A stretch of DNA of 64,000 bases. Source: Streptomyces mobaraensis NBRC 13819 = DSM 40847. GTDB lineage: Bacteria; Actinomycetota; Actinomycetes; Streptomycetales; Streptomycetaceae. Of this stretch, positions 38,406 to 46,971 are shown one piece after another. The notes below the pieces were generated by a model that did not search any database, was not told the DNA's origin, and worked only from the letters and a program-made list of their open reading frames with translations. Numbering within the stretch: the first letter of the stretch is position 1; every line of letters starts with the position of its first letter. The stretch is from contig NZ_CP072827.1 in assembly GCF_017916255.1 (NCBI RefSeq), positions 1,302,001 to 1,366,000 of the forward strand. The letters run 5' to 3'. The translations under genes and the position numbers were made by a program.

Positions 38406-39202
38406 CAGGTCAGCAGCTCCGAAGTCGTCACCGCACGCAGACCGCGGCGGTGCAGGCCGTCGAGGATCGCGGGCAGCGCGGCCACCGTGCCGGCGTGCCC
38501 GAAGTGCAGACTCACCACCGACCCCGGACGCACCCCGTCCAGCACGGCGCGCCCGACGGCCGCCGCGCCCGGATCGGTGAAGTCGAGGGAGTCGACGTCG
38601 TACGACAGAACGTGCGGGTACCCCGCCTTGCGCGCCAGCGCCACCACCTGCTCCGTGGCGAGCCGCGCCTTCGACGGCCGGAACCAGCGCCCGACCCCGC
38701 CGGTCAGCCGGCGCAGCCGCTCCGCGCACTCGGTGATCTCGGCGTACGCGGCCGTGGCGCTCATCGAGCAGATGTCCAGGTGGCGCATGGTGTGGTTGCC
38801 GAGTTCGTGGCCGCCGTCCAGCACCCGGCGGGCCAGCTGCGGCTGGGCGTCCAGCCAGTCCCCCACCGCCAGCACGGTCACCCGCGCCCCGGCCCGTTCC
38901 GCCTCGGCCAGACAGCCGGTCGCCGTCCCGGCGTCACCCCGGCCGTGGAACGTGAGGGCGACGGCCTGGCGGTCACGCGGCCCGTTCTCGATCTGCGCGG
39001 GCAGCCCGGGCGGCAGCGGGGGCAGGGCGGGCGGACGGGCGACGGGCCCCGGCGGCCCGGACGGCGCGGCCCGTTCGGACGCCCGCGCCCCGGCGGCGGG
39101 CCGCCGCTCCTCGTCACAGCCGACGAGCGGTGCCCCCGCCAGTCCGGCGAGGACACCGCTCGCGGCTGCGCGCAGCAGGGTACGGCGGTGCGGGAAGGTC
39201 AC
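38405..39202 (-). CDS. Polysaccharide deacetylase-fold lipoprotein with altered metal motif
   Basis: 265 residues from GTG 39202. Tat-type signal RRTLLRAAASGVLAGLAGAP with lipobox LVGC (Cys near residue 29), so it is likely exported folded and lipidated. NodB-fold motifs: motif 1 is TFHGRGD in place of the usual TFDDGP, motif 2 NHTMRH is intact, motif 3 reads FRPSKAR. The catalytic-base aspartate position is thus His or Gly in this copy, while the metal His pair is kept. This TFHG variant is a recognisable actinobacterial subgroup; activity uncertain. Co-translated with the propeller gene. Confidence 0.85.
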   Translation of the reverse strand: MTFPHRRTLLRAAASGVLAGLAGAPLVGCDEERRPAAGARASERAAPSGPPGPVARPPALPPLPPGLPAQIENGPRDRQAVALTFHGRGDAGTATGCLAEAERAGARVTVLAVGDWLDAQPQLARRVLDGGHELGNHTMRHLDICSMSATAAYAEITECAERLRRLTGGVGRWFRPSKARLATEQVVALARKAGYPHVLSYDVDSLDFTDPGAAAVGRAVLDGVRPGSVVSLHFGHAGTVAALPAILDGLHRRGLRAVTTSELLT

Positions 39203-39298
39203 CGCACCATTAGAGCTTTTTTGCCCGGTTTTGTGGTGATTTTCGGCTCATGGGTTCGGCGCGTGTCCCCGGCCCCGCCCCGGCCGACGCCCCGAGCG

Positions 39299-39847
39299 CT
39301 ACGCCTCCGGCCAGGCGTCGGCCAGCATCTTCCGCGTGTCCGCGAGGAGTTGGGGCAGCACCTTGGTGTGGCCGATGACCGGCAGGAAATTGGTGTCCCC
39401 GCCCCAACGGGGGACGACGTGCTGGTGCAGGTGCGCGGCGATCCCCGCCCCCGCGACGCCTCCCTGGTTCATCCCGATGTTGAACCCGTGCGCCCCGGAC
39501 GCCTCGCGCAGCGCCCGCATCGCCCGCTTGGTGAAGTCGGCCAGCTCGACCGTCTCCGCCGCGTCGAGCTCCGTATAGTCGGCGACGTGCCGGAACGGGA
39601 CGACCATCAGGTGCCCGCCGTTGTACGGGTAGAGGTTGAGCACCGCGTAGACGCGCTCGCCCCGGGCGATGATCAGCCCGTCCTCGTCCGACTTCTCCGG
39701 AATGGAGCAGAACGGGCAGCCGTCGCCGGCACCGGGCCCGGTGGGCTTGTTCTCCCCCTGGATGTAGGCCATCCGGTGGGGCGTCCACAGGCGCTGGAAG
39801 GCGTCCGGGGACCCGACTCCGATCTGCTGCTCCGGCTCACTCGTCAT
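39299..39847 (-). CDS. HIT-domain nucleotide hydrolase/phosphorylase
   Basis: 182 residues from ATG 39847. Seen: a CPFC zinc-type pair near residue 44, LNLYPYNGGHLMVVPFRHV, GFNIGMNQGGVAGAGIAAH and the catalytic HLHQHVVPRW (His triad). Closest in form to actinobacterial Ap4A phosphorylases such as Rv2613c. It follows thrS; in many actinomycetes thrS, the HIT gene and pgsA are adjacent, whereas here other genes intervene before pgsA. Confidence 0.92.
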   Translation of the reverse strand: MTSEPEQQIGVGSPDAFQRLWTPHRMAYIQGENKPTGPGAGDGCPFCSIPEKSDEDGLIIARGERVYAVLNLYPYNGGHLMVVPFRHVADYTELDAAETVELADFTKRAMRALREASGAHGFNIGMNQGGVAGAGIAAHLHQHVVPRWGGDTNFLPVIGHTKVLPQLLADTRKMLADAWPEA

Positions 39848-39880
39848 GGTGAGCAGCATATTCCTTGGCGGGGAAGCGGC

Positions 39881-39909
39881 GAGGGGCGGCCCTGTGGGGG
39901 CCGCCCCTC
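39881..39909 (-). terminator. Terminator after thrS
   Basis: Perfect 11-bp stem GAGGGGCGGCC/GGCCGCCCCTC with a 7-base loop, 19 bases past the thrS stop and before the HIT gene. Confidence 0.8.
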
Positions 39910-39927
39910 GTCACACGACGGCGCGCG

Positions 39928-41907
39928 TCACACCTGGACGCGGCGCTCCACGACGTCGACGAGCTTCGCGATCGCCTCGTCGCGGGCGATCCCGTTCTCC
40001 TGCGAACCGTCCCGGTACCGGAACGACACCGTGCCCGCGTTCATGTCGTCGTCACCGACGATGATCATGAACGGCACCTTGGCCTTCTGGTGATTGCGGA
40101 TCTTCTTCTGCATGCGGTCCGAGGACGAGTCCACCTCGACCCGCAGGCCCATCTTCCGGGCCTCGGCCGCGAACTCCTCCAGGTACCCGACGTGCGCGTC
40201 GCCGATCGGGATGCCGACCGCCTGCACCGGGGCCAGCCACGCCGGGAACGCGCCCGCGTAGTGCTCCAGCAGGACGCCGAAGAACCTCTCGATGCTTCCG
40301 AAGAGCGCCCGGTGGATCATGACCGGCTGCTGGCGCGAGCCGTCCGCCGCCGTGTACTCCAGGCCGAACCGCCGAGGCTGGTTGAAGTCGACCTGGAGCG
40401 TCGACATCTGCCACGACCGGCCGATCGCGTCGCGCGCCTGCACCGAGATCTTGGGGCCGTAGAACGCGGCGCCACCCGGGTCGGGCACCAGCGGCAGGCC
40501 CTGCTTCTCGGCCGCCAGGCGCAGCGCCTCGGTAGCCTCCTCCCACTCCTCGTCCGTGCCGATGAACTTGTCCGACTCGGGGTCGCGGGTCGAGAGCTCC
40601 AGCTCGAAGTCGGTCAGGCCGTAGTCACGGAGCAGGTCGAGCACGAAGGTGAGGAGTGTGTCGAGCTCGTCCGGCATCTGCTCCTTGGTGCAGTAGATGT
40701 GCGAGTCGTCCTGGGTGAAGCCGCGGGAGCGGGTCAGACCGTGGACGACGCCGGACTTCTCGTAGCGGTAGACGGTGCCGAACTCGAACAGCCGCAGGGG
40801 CAGCTCACGGTACGAGCGCCCGCGCGACTTGAAGATCAAGTTGTGCATCGGGCAGTTCATGGCCTTCAGCCGGTAGTTCTGCCCATCGAACTCGATGGGC
40901 GGGAACATGCCCTCCGCGTAGTGCGGCAGGTGGCCCGAGGTCTCGAAGAGGTGTTCCTTCGTGATGTGCGGGGTGTTGACGAACTCGTAGCCGGAGGCCT
41001 CGTGCACCTTGCGCGAGTAGGTCTCCATCTCCTTGCGGATGACCCCGCCCTTGGGGTGGAACACCGCGAGGCCGGGGCCCAGCTCGTCGGGGAAGGAGAA
41101 CAGGTCCAGCTCGGCGCCGAGCTTGCGGTGGTCGCGGCGCTCGGCCTCGGCCAGGAACTCGATGTGCGCCTTCAGCTCGTCCTTCGTCGGCCACGCGGTG
41201 CCGTAGATGCGCTGGAGCATGGGGTTCCGCTCGCTGCCGCGCCAGTACGCGGCGGCGTTGCGCATCAGCTTGAACGCCGGGATGACGCGGGTCGTCGGCA
41301 GGTGGGGACCGCGGCAGAGGTCCTTCCAGCACAGCTCGCCGGTCTTCGCGTCAAGGTTGTCGTAGATGGTGAGCTCGCCGGCGCCCACCTCGACGTTGGC
41401 GCCGTCCTCCTGGGAGGCGGAGCCCTTGAGGCCGATCAGCTCCAGCTTGTACGGCTCGCCGGCCAGCTCCTCACGGGCGGCCTCGTCGGTGACGACGCGG
41501 CGGGAGAAGCGCTGGCCCCGCTTCTGGATCTCCTGCATCTTCTTCTCGATGAGCTTGAGATCGTCGGGGGTGAAGGGCTTCTCGACGTCGAAGTCGTAGT
41601 AGAAACCGTCCTTGACCGGCGGGCCGATGCCCAGCTTGGCCTCGGGGAAGAGCTCCTGCACGGCCTGGGCCATGACGTGCGCGGTCGAATGGCGGAGGAT
41701 GTCGAGGCCGTCCGGGGACGAGATCTCGACCGGCTCCACCTCGTCGCCGTCCGCGACCTCGTACGCCAGGTCCTTCAGCTGACCCGCCACCCGCGCCGCG
41801 ACGATGGTGCGCTCGCCGGCGAAGAGGTCGGCCGCGGTGGTGCCCGTCGTCACCACGCGCTCTTCCCGCTCGGAATCGCGTTGGATGATCACACGGACGT
41901 CTGACAC
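39928..41907 (-). CDS. thrS: Threonyl-tRNA synthetase
   Basis: 659 residues from GTG 41907, chosen because CAGGAG lies six bases upstream; the in-frame GTG at 41931 would add eight residues and has no such site. Order: TGS-like N1 (1-65), editing domain with [11 protein letters not shown] and DLCRGPHLP, class II core ([44 protein letters not shown]) and anticodon domain. All motifs intact. I see no T-box in the short upstream gap. Confidence 0.97.
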   Translation of the reverse strand: MSDVRVIIQRDSEREERVVTTGTTAADLFAGERTIVAARVAGQLKDLAYEVADGDEVEPVEISSPDGLDILRHSTAHVMAQAVQELFPEAKLGIGPPVKDGFYYDFDVEKPFTPDDLKLIEKKMQEIQKRGQRFSRRVVTDEAAREELAGEPYKLELIGLKGSASQEDGANVEVGAGELTIYDNLDAKTGELCWKDLCRGPHLPTTRVIPAFKLMRNAAAYWRGSERNPMLQRIYGTAWPTKDELKAHIEFLAEAERRDHRKLGAELDLFSFPDELGPGLAVFHPKGGVIRKEMETYSRKVHEASGYEFVNTPHITKEHLFETSGHLPHYAEGMFPPIEFDGQNYRLKAMNCPMHNLIFKSRGRSYRELPLRLFEFGTVYRYEKSGVVHGLTRSRGFTQDDSHIYCTKEQMPDELDTLLTFVLDLLRDYGLTDFELELSTRDPESDKFIGTDEEWEEATEALRLAAEKQGLPLVPDPGGAAFYGPKISVQARDAIGRSWQMSTLQVDFNQPRRFGLEYTAADGSRQQPVMIHRALFGSIERFFGVLLEHYAGAFPAWLAPVQAVGIPIGDAHVGYLEEFAAEARKMGLRVEVDSSSDRMQKKIRNHQKAKVPFMIIVGDDDMNAGTVSFRYRDGSQENGIARDEAIAKLVDVVERRVQV

Positions 41908-41989
41908 CGGACTCTCCTGACTCTGGGACACGGCAGCGGACGCTGCGCGTCTGAATCGTACCGAGCCCGGCGCCCGGGCCGCTAAACGG

Positions 41990-43165
41990 TCAGACGCCGT
42001 CGCCGTCCCGGTCTCCGAAGCCGTCCGGGTCCGTGTGCAGGGCCTTCAGCAGCCGCTCCCGTTCGGCGTCGTCCACGGGCAGGGGCAGCACTCCCCCGGC
42101 GTCCGCGAGCCGGCGGAAGCCGCCGCCGCTCTCCAGGCGCCCGTCGAGGCGTACCGGCCGGCCGGCGAGGTGGGCGTGGCCGGCGGCGCGGTAGTCCGTC
42201 TCGCCGAGTTCGGCGCGGACTTCCCCGACGTCCGCCCCGGCGAGCACCCGGAGCCGCACGCTGCCGCCTCCGCCCGGGGATTCGCGCCACAGGTGCGCCA
42301 CGGTGCCGGTGAGGCGGACGGGGACGGCGGGTTCGTCGCACAGGTAGCGGGCGCTCGCGGCGCGCAGGGCCGGCAGGTCCCCGGGGGAGAACTCCACCGG
42401 CTCGGGGTGGGCGGCGTGGCCGGGCGGCGGCCCGGCGGCGGGCGCCCAGGCGAGGTGGACGCGGATCCCCTCCGCACCGGCGACGAGACCGACGAGGGCC
42501 TCGGTCAGCTCCCGGCAGACTCCGGCCCGCACGGCGGCGGTGAACGCGTCGGTACGTCCGGTGGCGCGCTGGTAGTCGGTGGCGTCGCGGGCGGCGTACA
42601 GCGCGGTGAGGAGGACGGCCACGGCCGGGCGGCCGTACGTCGCCCCGGGGCCCAGCGGGGCGAGGACGGTCAGTTCGCGCGCGGAGCCGCCGGGGCCGAG
42701 CAGCAGTCCGCCGAGGGCGGCCTCGGCCGTGCCGCGGTGGCGGGCGCCGTGGTGGCCGGCGGTCGCGCGGGCGGCGAGTGCGCCGGCGGTCAGCAGGGCG
42801 CGGACGCCGGCGCGCAGCCGGTCCTGGGCGGCCCAGTCGGCGTCGGGTGCGGGGGTCCGGCGTACGCAGCGGATCTCGTCGCCGGGCGTGGTGAGGGCGA
42901 GGAGGATGTGGCGGGCGGTGGGGTCGGTGCTGCGTTCCAGGGCGGTGCGGGCCTCGGCGAGGAGGTCGGCGGTGTCGGGGAGGGCGGGGTCCTCGGGGAC
43001 GAGGAGGCTGGGGCCGCCGGTGCCGTTCGGCGGGGGCGGGGTCCAGCGGCCGTAGCGTCCGGCGGTTCCGCCGCGGCGCCGCCAGCCGTGGCGGGCCAGC
43101 AGGGCGCCCAGAACGGCGGGGTCGGCGGGCTCGGCGGGGCGTGGTGCGTCGGCCGGCGGTCGCAT
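41990..43165 (-). CDS. Uncharacterised protein coupled to a DUF4365 protein
   Basis: 391 residues from ATG 43165, overlapping the upstream stop by one base (TGATG). N-terminal part: [43 protein letters not shown], then a helical Ala-rich middle. C-terminal part (about 285-370) has strands like an OB barrel: [51 protein letters not shown] have seen this layout in uncharacterised actinobacterial proteins but know no function. Partner of the nuclease-like DUF4365 gene; last gene of the two-gene unit, 82 bases upstream of thrS. Confidence 0.72.
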   Translation of the reverse strand: MRPPADAPRPAEPADPAVLGALLARHGWRRRGGTAGRYGRWTPPPPNGTGGPSLLVPEDPALPDTADLLAEARTALERSTDPTARHILLALTTPGDEIRCVRRTPAPDADWAAQDRLRAGVRALLTAGALAARATAGHHGARHRGTAEAALGGLLLGPGGSARELTVLAPLGPGATYGRPAVAVLLTALYAARDATDYQRATGRTDAFTAAVRAGVCRELTEALVGLVAGAEGIRVHLAWAPAAGPPPGHAAHPEPVEFSPGDLPALRAASARYLCDEPAVPVRLTGTVAHLWRESPGGGGSVRLRVLAGADVGEVRAELGETDYRAAGHAHLAGRPVRLDGRLESGGGFRRLADAGGVLPLPVDDAERERLLKALHTDPDGFGDRDGDGV

Positions 43166-43767
43166 CAGGGTCTCCCTCCCGCCCCGACGCGCGTCATGAT
43201 CTCGCAGAGGGCGTGGTCGTCGAAGACGTGTGCGGTGGGGATCCGCACGGTGGTTCTGTGCCGGCCGGTGACCGGATGGCCGGCGAGGTTGGCCCAGTAG
43301 CAGCAGTGCCGGACGGCGAGCCGGTCCGGGCCGGCGTGGACCCAGTCGTCCCTGGCGCGGGGGACGAGCATGACGACGAGGATGCGGTGGACGGCCACGG
43401 GGGTGCGGGCGAGCTTGGCGAGGTGCTCGTTGTCGAGCGTGAAGGGGAAGGTGGCGCCGGGCGGCCGGGGCGGCACCTGGTAGGTGGCCTTGAGCTGCAC
43501 CTTGATGGTGACCTCGTCATCGGTGGTGTGCCCGGGGGCGGTGTGGCTGACGTGCCAGTCGATGCCGTGGTCGGGGAAGGGCTGGGCGAGGCTGCAGCCG
43601 GCCGCCGCGGCCACGGCGTGCAGGTGGCCGATCTGGAGCGTCTCCATGCAGGCGGTGGTGGCGAGGGTGCCGCGGCGGGGCGGGGTGGGCCCGTGCGGGG
43701 GGCGCCGTCCGTCGGCGCGGGGTGGCCCGCCGGCCGGGACGGCCGGTTCGGGCCGGGTGAGGGCCAT
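43165..43767 (-). CDS. DUF4365 protein, PD-(D/E)XK nuclease-like
   Basis: 200 residues from ATG 43767; GGAAGG lies ten bases upstream. After a Pro/Arg-rich 35-residue lead, the domain begins GTLATTACMETLQIGHLHAV, then GIDWHVSH and VTIKVQLKATYQ. In DUF4365 these two segments supply the D ... QxK core of a PD-(D/E)XK-like fold. Later: FTLDNEHLAKLARTP and ILVVMLVPRARDDWVHAGPD. The family is uncharacterised; members occur in defence-rich and core settings. Translationally coupled to the 391-aa partner. Divergent from a DnaQ-like exonuclease. Confidence 0.82.
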   Translation of the reverse strand: MALTRPEPAVPAGGPPRADGRRPPHGPTPPRRGTLATTACMETLQIGHLHAVAAAAGCSLAQPFPDHGIDWHVSHTAPGHTTDDEVTIKVQLKATYQVPPRPPGATFPFTLDNEHLAKLARTPVAVHRILVVMLVPRARDDWVHAGPDRLAVRHCCYWANLAGHPVTGRHRTTVRIPTAHVFDDHALCEIMTRVGAGGRP

Positions 43768-43933
43768 GTCCGAAACACCTTCCGGGAGCACGTCCGCCGG
43801 TGTCTACACCGCTGTTGTCTCCACCCGAACTCCTTCGCAAACAAGGGCGGTTCGGGCCGCACGGAGACCGGGTATCACTCGACGGAGGGAGGGGATTCAC
43901 GCCAAATTCCGGTCAAGCGCGAGGAGTTGTGAC

Positions 43934-44659
43934 ATGCCGAGCTGGTTCGAGGGGCCGCTCGCCGCCTTCGACACGGAGACCACCGGGGTGGACGTCGAGC
44001 ACGACCGCATCGTGTCCGCGGCCCTGGTGGTGCAGTCACGGGCGGGGGCCTCGCCGGCGGTCACCCGTTGGCTGGTCAATCCGGGCGTCCCGGTGCCGGA
44101 GGGCGCCACGGCGATACACGGGCTGACGGACGTGCACCTCCAGCGGTTCGGGCGGTGGCCCGCGCCGGTGATGGAGGAGGTGGCCCGGGCCCTGGCCGAG
44201 CAGGCGGCGGCGGGCGTGCCCCTGGTGGTGATGAACGCGCCGTTCGATCTGACGCTGCTGGACCGGGAGTTGCGGCGGCACCGCGCCGCGTCGCTCGCGG
44301 CGTACCTGGGGACGGCGCCGCTCTGCGTCCTCGACCCCTGGGTGCTGGACAAGCACCTGGACCGCTACCGCAAGGGCCGCCGGACACTGTCGGACCTGTG
44401 CGCGGAGTACGCGGTGGAGCTGACGGGCGCTCATGACGCGGCGGCGGACGCGACGGCCGCGATGGCGGTGGCGCGGGCGATAGGGCAGCGGTTCGCGGTG
44501 CGGCTGGAGCGGCTGAGCGTGGCCGAGCTGCACGCGCGGCAGGCGGTGTGGCACGCGGCGCAGGCGCGCGGGCTCCAGGCGTGGTTCGCGCGGAACGGCT
44601 CGGACGAGCAGTGCGATCCGGCGTGGCCGGTGCGGGCGGAGTTGCCGTCGGCAGCGTGA
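43934..44659 (+). CDS. DnaQ-like 3'-5' exonuclease
   Basis: 241 residues from ATG 43934 (GAGGAG nine bases upstream). DEDDh motifs: Exo I AAFDTETTGVD (about 11-21), Exo II MNAPFDLTLLDREL (about 102-115), Exo III AHDAAADATAAM (about 172-183). A 60-residue C-terminal helical extension follows. No polymerase or UvrC part is fused, so it is a stand-alone proofreading-type or DNA-repair/RNA-turnover exonuclease. Ends at a bidirectional hairpin against tRNA-Val. Confidence 0.93.
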   Translation: MPSWFEGPLAAFDTETTGVDVEHDRIVSAALVVQSRAGASPAVTRWLVNPGVPVPEGATAIHGLTDVHLQRFGRWPAPVMEEVARALAEQAAAGVPLVVMNAPFDLTLLDRELRRHRAASLAAYLGTAPLCVLDPWVLDKHLDRYRKGRRTLSDLCAEYAVELTGAHDAAADATAAMAVARAIGQRFAVRLERLSVAELHARQAVWHAAQARGLQAWFARNGSDEQCDPAWPVRAELPSAA

Positions 44660-44662
44660 CGA

Positions 44663-44692
44663 AGGCCGGTCCTTCTGGCGAAGGACCGGCCT
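44663..44692. terminator. Bidirectional terminator, exonuclease/tRNA-Val
   Basis: Perfect 13-bp stem AGGCCGGTCCTTC/GAAGGACCGGCCT with a 4-base loop, between the exonuclease stop and the 3' end of the minus-strand tRNA. Confidence 0.9.
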
Positions 44693-44701
44693 CATGGTGT
44701 G

Positions 44702-44773
44702 TGGGCGATACTGGGATCGAACCAGTGACCTCTTCGGTGTGAACGAAGCGCTCTCCCGCTGAGCTAATCGCCC
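44702..44773 (-). tRNA. tRNA-Val (CAC), copy 1
   Basis: 72 bases, full cloverleaf: 7-bp acceptor GGGCGAT/ATCGCCC, anticodon arm CTTCG-TTCACAC-CGAAG with anticodon CAC, T-arm ACTGG-TTCGATC-CCAGT, discriminator A. CCA is not encoded. Identical to the copy at 45120-45191. Confidence 0.96.
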
Positions 44774-44809
44774 GGGAGTTTCTCGGGGTTGCCCCCGGGA
44801 ACGCACTGA

Positions 44810-44839
44810 ACAATACAGGTCGGAGCGGCCCTCCATCAA
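44810..44839 (-). promoter_or_regulatory. Probable promoter of tRNA-Val copy 1
   Basis: On the minus strand TTGATG, 18 bases, TATTGT, close to the vegetative (HrdB) consensus, about 37 bases before the mature tRNA 5' end. Confidence 0.6.
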
Positions 44840-44870
44840 ATTCCGGCCGGGGGGCCGGAGGGGGCGCCCC

Positions 44871-45064
44871 GATCCCGCCCTTTCTCCGTTTCTTGCGGGG
44901 GCCTGCCCCCGCGCCCCCGAAACCGCGCTCCGCGCGGTTGTCCTCAAGCGCCGGACGGGCTGAATATTCAGCCCGTCCGGCGCTTGAGGACGAGCGGCGA
45001 AGCCGCAACGAGGGGGGTCTGGGGGCGCAGCCCCCGGGAAACGGTGAAGGGGCGGGACCGGGGC
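44871..45064. repeat. Compound palindromic repeat, copy 3
   Basis: About 194 bp between the two tRNA-Val genes. Centre: TCCTCAAGCGCCGGACGGGC and GCCCGTCCGGCGCTTGAGGA, perfect inverted arms around a short AT-containing centre (TGAATATTCA). Side hairpins TGCGGGGGC/GCCCCCGC, CCGCGC/GCGCGG and CTGGGGGC/GCCCCC, and outer GATCCCGCCC/GGGCGGGAC. The best preserved copy in the window. Confidence 0.88.
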
Positions 45065-45073
45065 ACGACAAAA

Positions 45074-45114
45074 CACCCGTGGTCCACGAGGGCTTGCCTC
45101 GCGGACCACGGGTG
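45074..45114 (-). terminator. Terminator of tRNA-Val copy 2
   Basis: Perfect 12-bp stem CACCCGTGGTCC/GGACCACGGGTG, followed on the minus strand by TTTTG. Six bases past the tRNA 3' end. Confidence 0.88.
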
Positions 45115-45119
45115 GGATG

Positions 45120-45191
45120 TGGGCGATACTGGGATCGAACCAGTGACCTCTTCGGTGTGAACGAAGCGCTCTCCCGCTGAGCTAATCGCCC
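45120..45191 (-). tRNA. tRNA-Val (CAC), copy 2
   Basis: 72 bases, sequence identical to the copy at 44702-44773 (anticodon CAC, no encoded CCA). Flanked by its own terminator. Confidence 0.96.
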
Positions 45192-45480
45192 GGGCGCACC
45201 GCAAACATTACCGCATGTCAGGCGGTGCCCAGAACCGCCGCCGGGACGCCCGGGACGCGATCCGTCGCGGCCCGTCACCCTGGGTGATGACGAGGGCGGG
45301 GCGCACCCTTGACGGAACTCACCGGAACGGCCGTACGCGGAGCGCGGCGGGTCGGCCGTACGAGGTATCCGAAGAGCCCCAAAACGGTCAGAGGGGTTTA
45401 CAACGGCACCGTAGGTGGCATGTCGATTTCGCCGACGTGCGAATCCCCGAGCGCACACTGAGCGAAAGGCCCTGGCGCTT

Positions 45481-45894
45481 ATGAACACCACGGTCAGCTG
45501 TGAGCTGCACCTGCGCCTCGTTGTGTCGAGCGAATCGTCACTGCCTGTACCCGCAGGTCTGCGGTACGACACTTCCGATCCGTATGCCGTACACGCCACC
45601 TTCCACACCGGAGCCGAGGAAACGGTCGAGTGGGTCTTCGCCCGGGACCTGCTCGCCGAGGGCCTGCACCGGCCCACCGGCACCGGCGACGTCCGCGTCT
45701 GGCCGTCCCGCAGCCACGGTCAGGGCGTCGTGTGCATCGCGCTCAGCTCTCCGGAGGGCGAGGCCCTGCTGGAAGCGCCGGCGCGAGCCCTGGAGTCGTT
45801 CCTGAAGCGGACCGACGCCGCCGTCCCGCCCGGTACCGAGCACCGGCACTTCGACCTGGACACCGAGCTCTCCCACATCCTGGCGGAGAGCTGA
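45481..45894 (+). CDS. ssgB: Sporulation septation protein SsgB
   Basis: 137 residues from ATG 45481 (MNTTVSCELHLRLVVSSESS). SsgB is the SALP that, with SsgA, marks septum sites and recruits FtsZ during aerial-hypha sporulation. The sequence is of the near-invariant SsgB type: PVPAGLRYDTSDPYAVHATF, EETVEWVFARDLLAEGLHRP, GDVRVWPSRSHGQGVVCIAL, FDLDTELSHILAES. The 289-bp gap upstream (45192-45480) carries no gene and must hold its developmental promoter; GGGGTTTAC at about 45396 is a candidate -35 region for a stress/development sigma factor, unproven. Confidence 0.98.
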   Translation: MNTTVSCELHLRLVVSSESSLPVPAGLRYDTSDPYAVHATFHTGAEETVEWVFARDLLAEGLHRPTGTGDVRVWPSRSHGQGVVCIALSSPEGEALLEAPARALESFLKRTDAAVPPGTEHRHFDLDTELSHILAES

Positions 45895-45991
45895 GGGGGT
45901 CCACACCAGGAGGTCCGGTCCCTGCGCGCCGCCCACTCGGGGAGGCGGCGCGCGTCCCGTCCCGCTGACACGTCCCTCGCGCAGCAGGCCG

Positions 45992-46042
45992 CACGGCCGC
46001 GCCGCCGCCACGGAAACCACCGTGGCCGACGGCGCGGCCGTG
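45992..46042. terminator. Terminator downstream of ssgB
   Basis: Long inverted repeat with arms CACGGCCGCGCCG..GCCACGG and CCGTGGCCGACGGCGCGG..CCGTG around AAACCA, one small bulge, followed by GTTTCCCCC. It lies between ssgB and the CGNR gene on the same strand. Confidence 0.8.
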
Positions 46043-46128
46043 TGGCGTTTCCCCCTGAGCCAGTAAGGTCGGTGCCCACCGTCGAACAAGTTGCCGCCCC
46101 ACCGGCCGGGCCAGGGAGCGAACCAACC

Positions 46129-46698
46129 GTGCTGATCAACCACGACACCGGGTGCGCGCTCGACGCCGTCGTCGACCTCCTCAACAGCTCCCCCGCCGGG
46201 GCGCCGTCCGCCGTCGGGGACGACGGACTGCCCGACGTGGCCGCGCTGCGGGCCTTCGTGGAGCGGCACGACATCAGCGGGGTGGGAGAGCTGGACGAGG
46301 GCGATCTGCGGGCCGTGCGGGAACTCAGGGAGCGTTTCGCACAGGTTTTCGACACCGAGGGCACGGCGGAGGCCGCCGAGCTGCTCAACGCCCTGGTCGC
46401 CGAGGCGGGCACCACGCCCCGGCTCACCGATCACGACGGCTACGACTGGCACGTGCACTACTTCGCGCCGGGGGCCTCGCTCGCCGAGCATCTGGCGGCC
46501 GACGGCGGGATGGCGCTGGCGTTCCTCCTGGTGGCGGGCGAGCGGGAGCGGCTGCGGCGCTGTGGGGCGCCGGGCTGCGGGCGGGCCTTCGTGGACCTCT
46601 CGCGGAACCGGTCCCGTCGCTACTGCGACGGCCGGACCTGCGGGAATCGGCTGCATGTGGCCGCGTACCGGGCCCGGCGGCGCGGCGCGGCCGACTGA
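46129..46698 (+). CDS. CGNR zinc-finger protein
   Basis: 189 residues from GTG 46129 (AGGGAG nine bases upstream). N-terminal ABATE-type domain (DTGCALDAVVDLLNSS, WHVHYFAPGASLAEHLAADGG), then the CGNR finger: RRCGAPGCGRAFVDLSRN and RRYCDGRTCGNRLHVAAYRAR with four cysteines. These are presumed DNA-binding regulators linked to stress; targets unknown. Conserved downstream of ssgB in streptomycetes. Confidence 0.92.
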   Translation: MLINHDTGCALDAVVDLLNSSPAGAPSAVGDDGLPDVAALRAFVERHDISGVGELDEGDLRAVRELRERFAQVFDTEGTAEAAELLNALVAEAGTTPRLTDHDGYDWHVHYFAPGASLAEHLAADGGMALAFLLVAGERERLRRCGAPGCGRAFVDLSRNRSRRYCDGRTCGNRLHVAAYRARRRGAAD

Positions 46699-46714
46699 GC
46701 GGGCTGTCCACCGC

Positions 46715-46912
46715 TCACCACCGGTAGAGGTCGTGGACCGCGGTCACCAGGATCAGCGTCGCCACGAAGGCGAGGAACAGCATCAGGGGCGGCTGGGAGA
46801 GGGCGAAGAGGCAGCCTCGCGGTTCCTTGGCGAGGTCGCTCAGGTCGAGGTCGTTCAGGTCGGACAGGTCTGCGGTCAGTTCCGCGGTCATCTCGGCCGG
46901 TTCGTCGTTCAT
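46715..46912 (-). CDS. Small acidic single-helix membrane protein
   Basis: 65 residues. Acidic N-terminus (DLSDLNDLDLSDLAKE), then a C-terminal helix PLMLFLAFVATLILVTAV and a short tail. GGAG abuts the ATG directly, so the true start could be the ATG seven codons in. No family recognised. Convergent with the CGNR gene. Confidence 0.6.
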   Translation of the reverse strand: MNDEPAEMTAELTADLSDLNDLDLSDLAKEPRGCLFALSQPPLMLFLAFVATLILVTAVHDLYRW

Positions 46913-46971
46913 CTCCGGCAGATCATGGCGCAGCGCGTTCCGTCAACGGGCCGATCGTGTGGAGGTGTTCG

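Noticed and set aside
38405..39202. Inactivated (pseudo) deacetylase
   Set aside because: The frame, signal sequence and later motifs are intact, and the TFHG variant occurs as a subgroup in actinobacteria, so it is called a variant rather than a pseudogene.
41908..41989. T-box or other riboswitch leader of thrS
   Set aside because: Only 82 bases separate thrS from the upstream gene, with no T-box sequence or specifier hairpin.
44702..45191. tRNA-flanked integrated element with att sites
   Set aside because: The interval is under 350 bases, holds only a palindrome and hairpins, and has no integrase or excisionase.
45215..45484. 89-codon frame before ssgB
   Set aside because: No ribosome-binding site, Arg-rich shadow composition, and it would run into the ssgB start; the region is more likely promoter.
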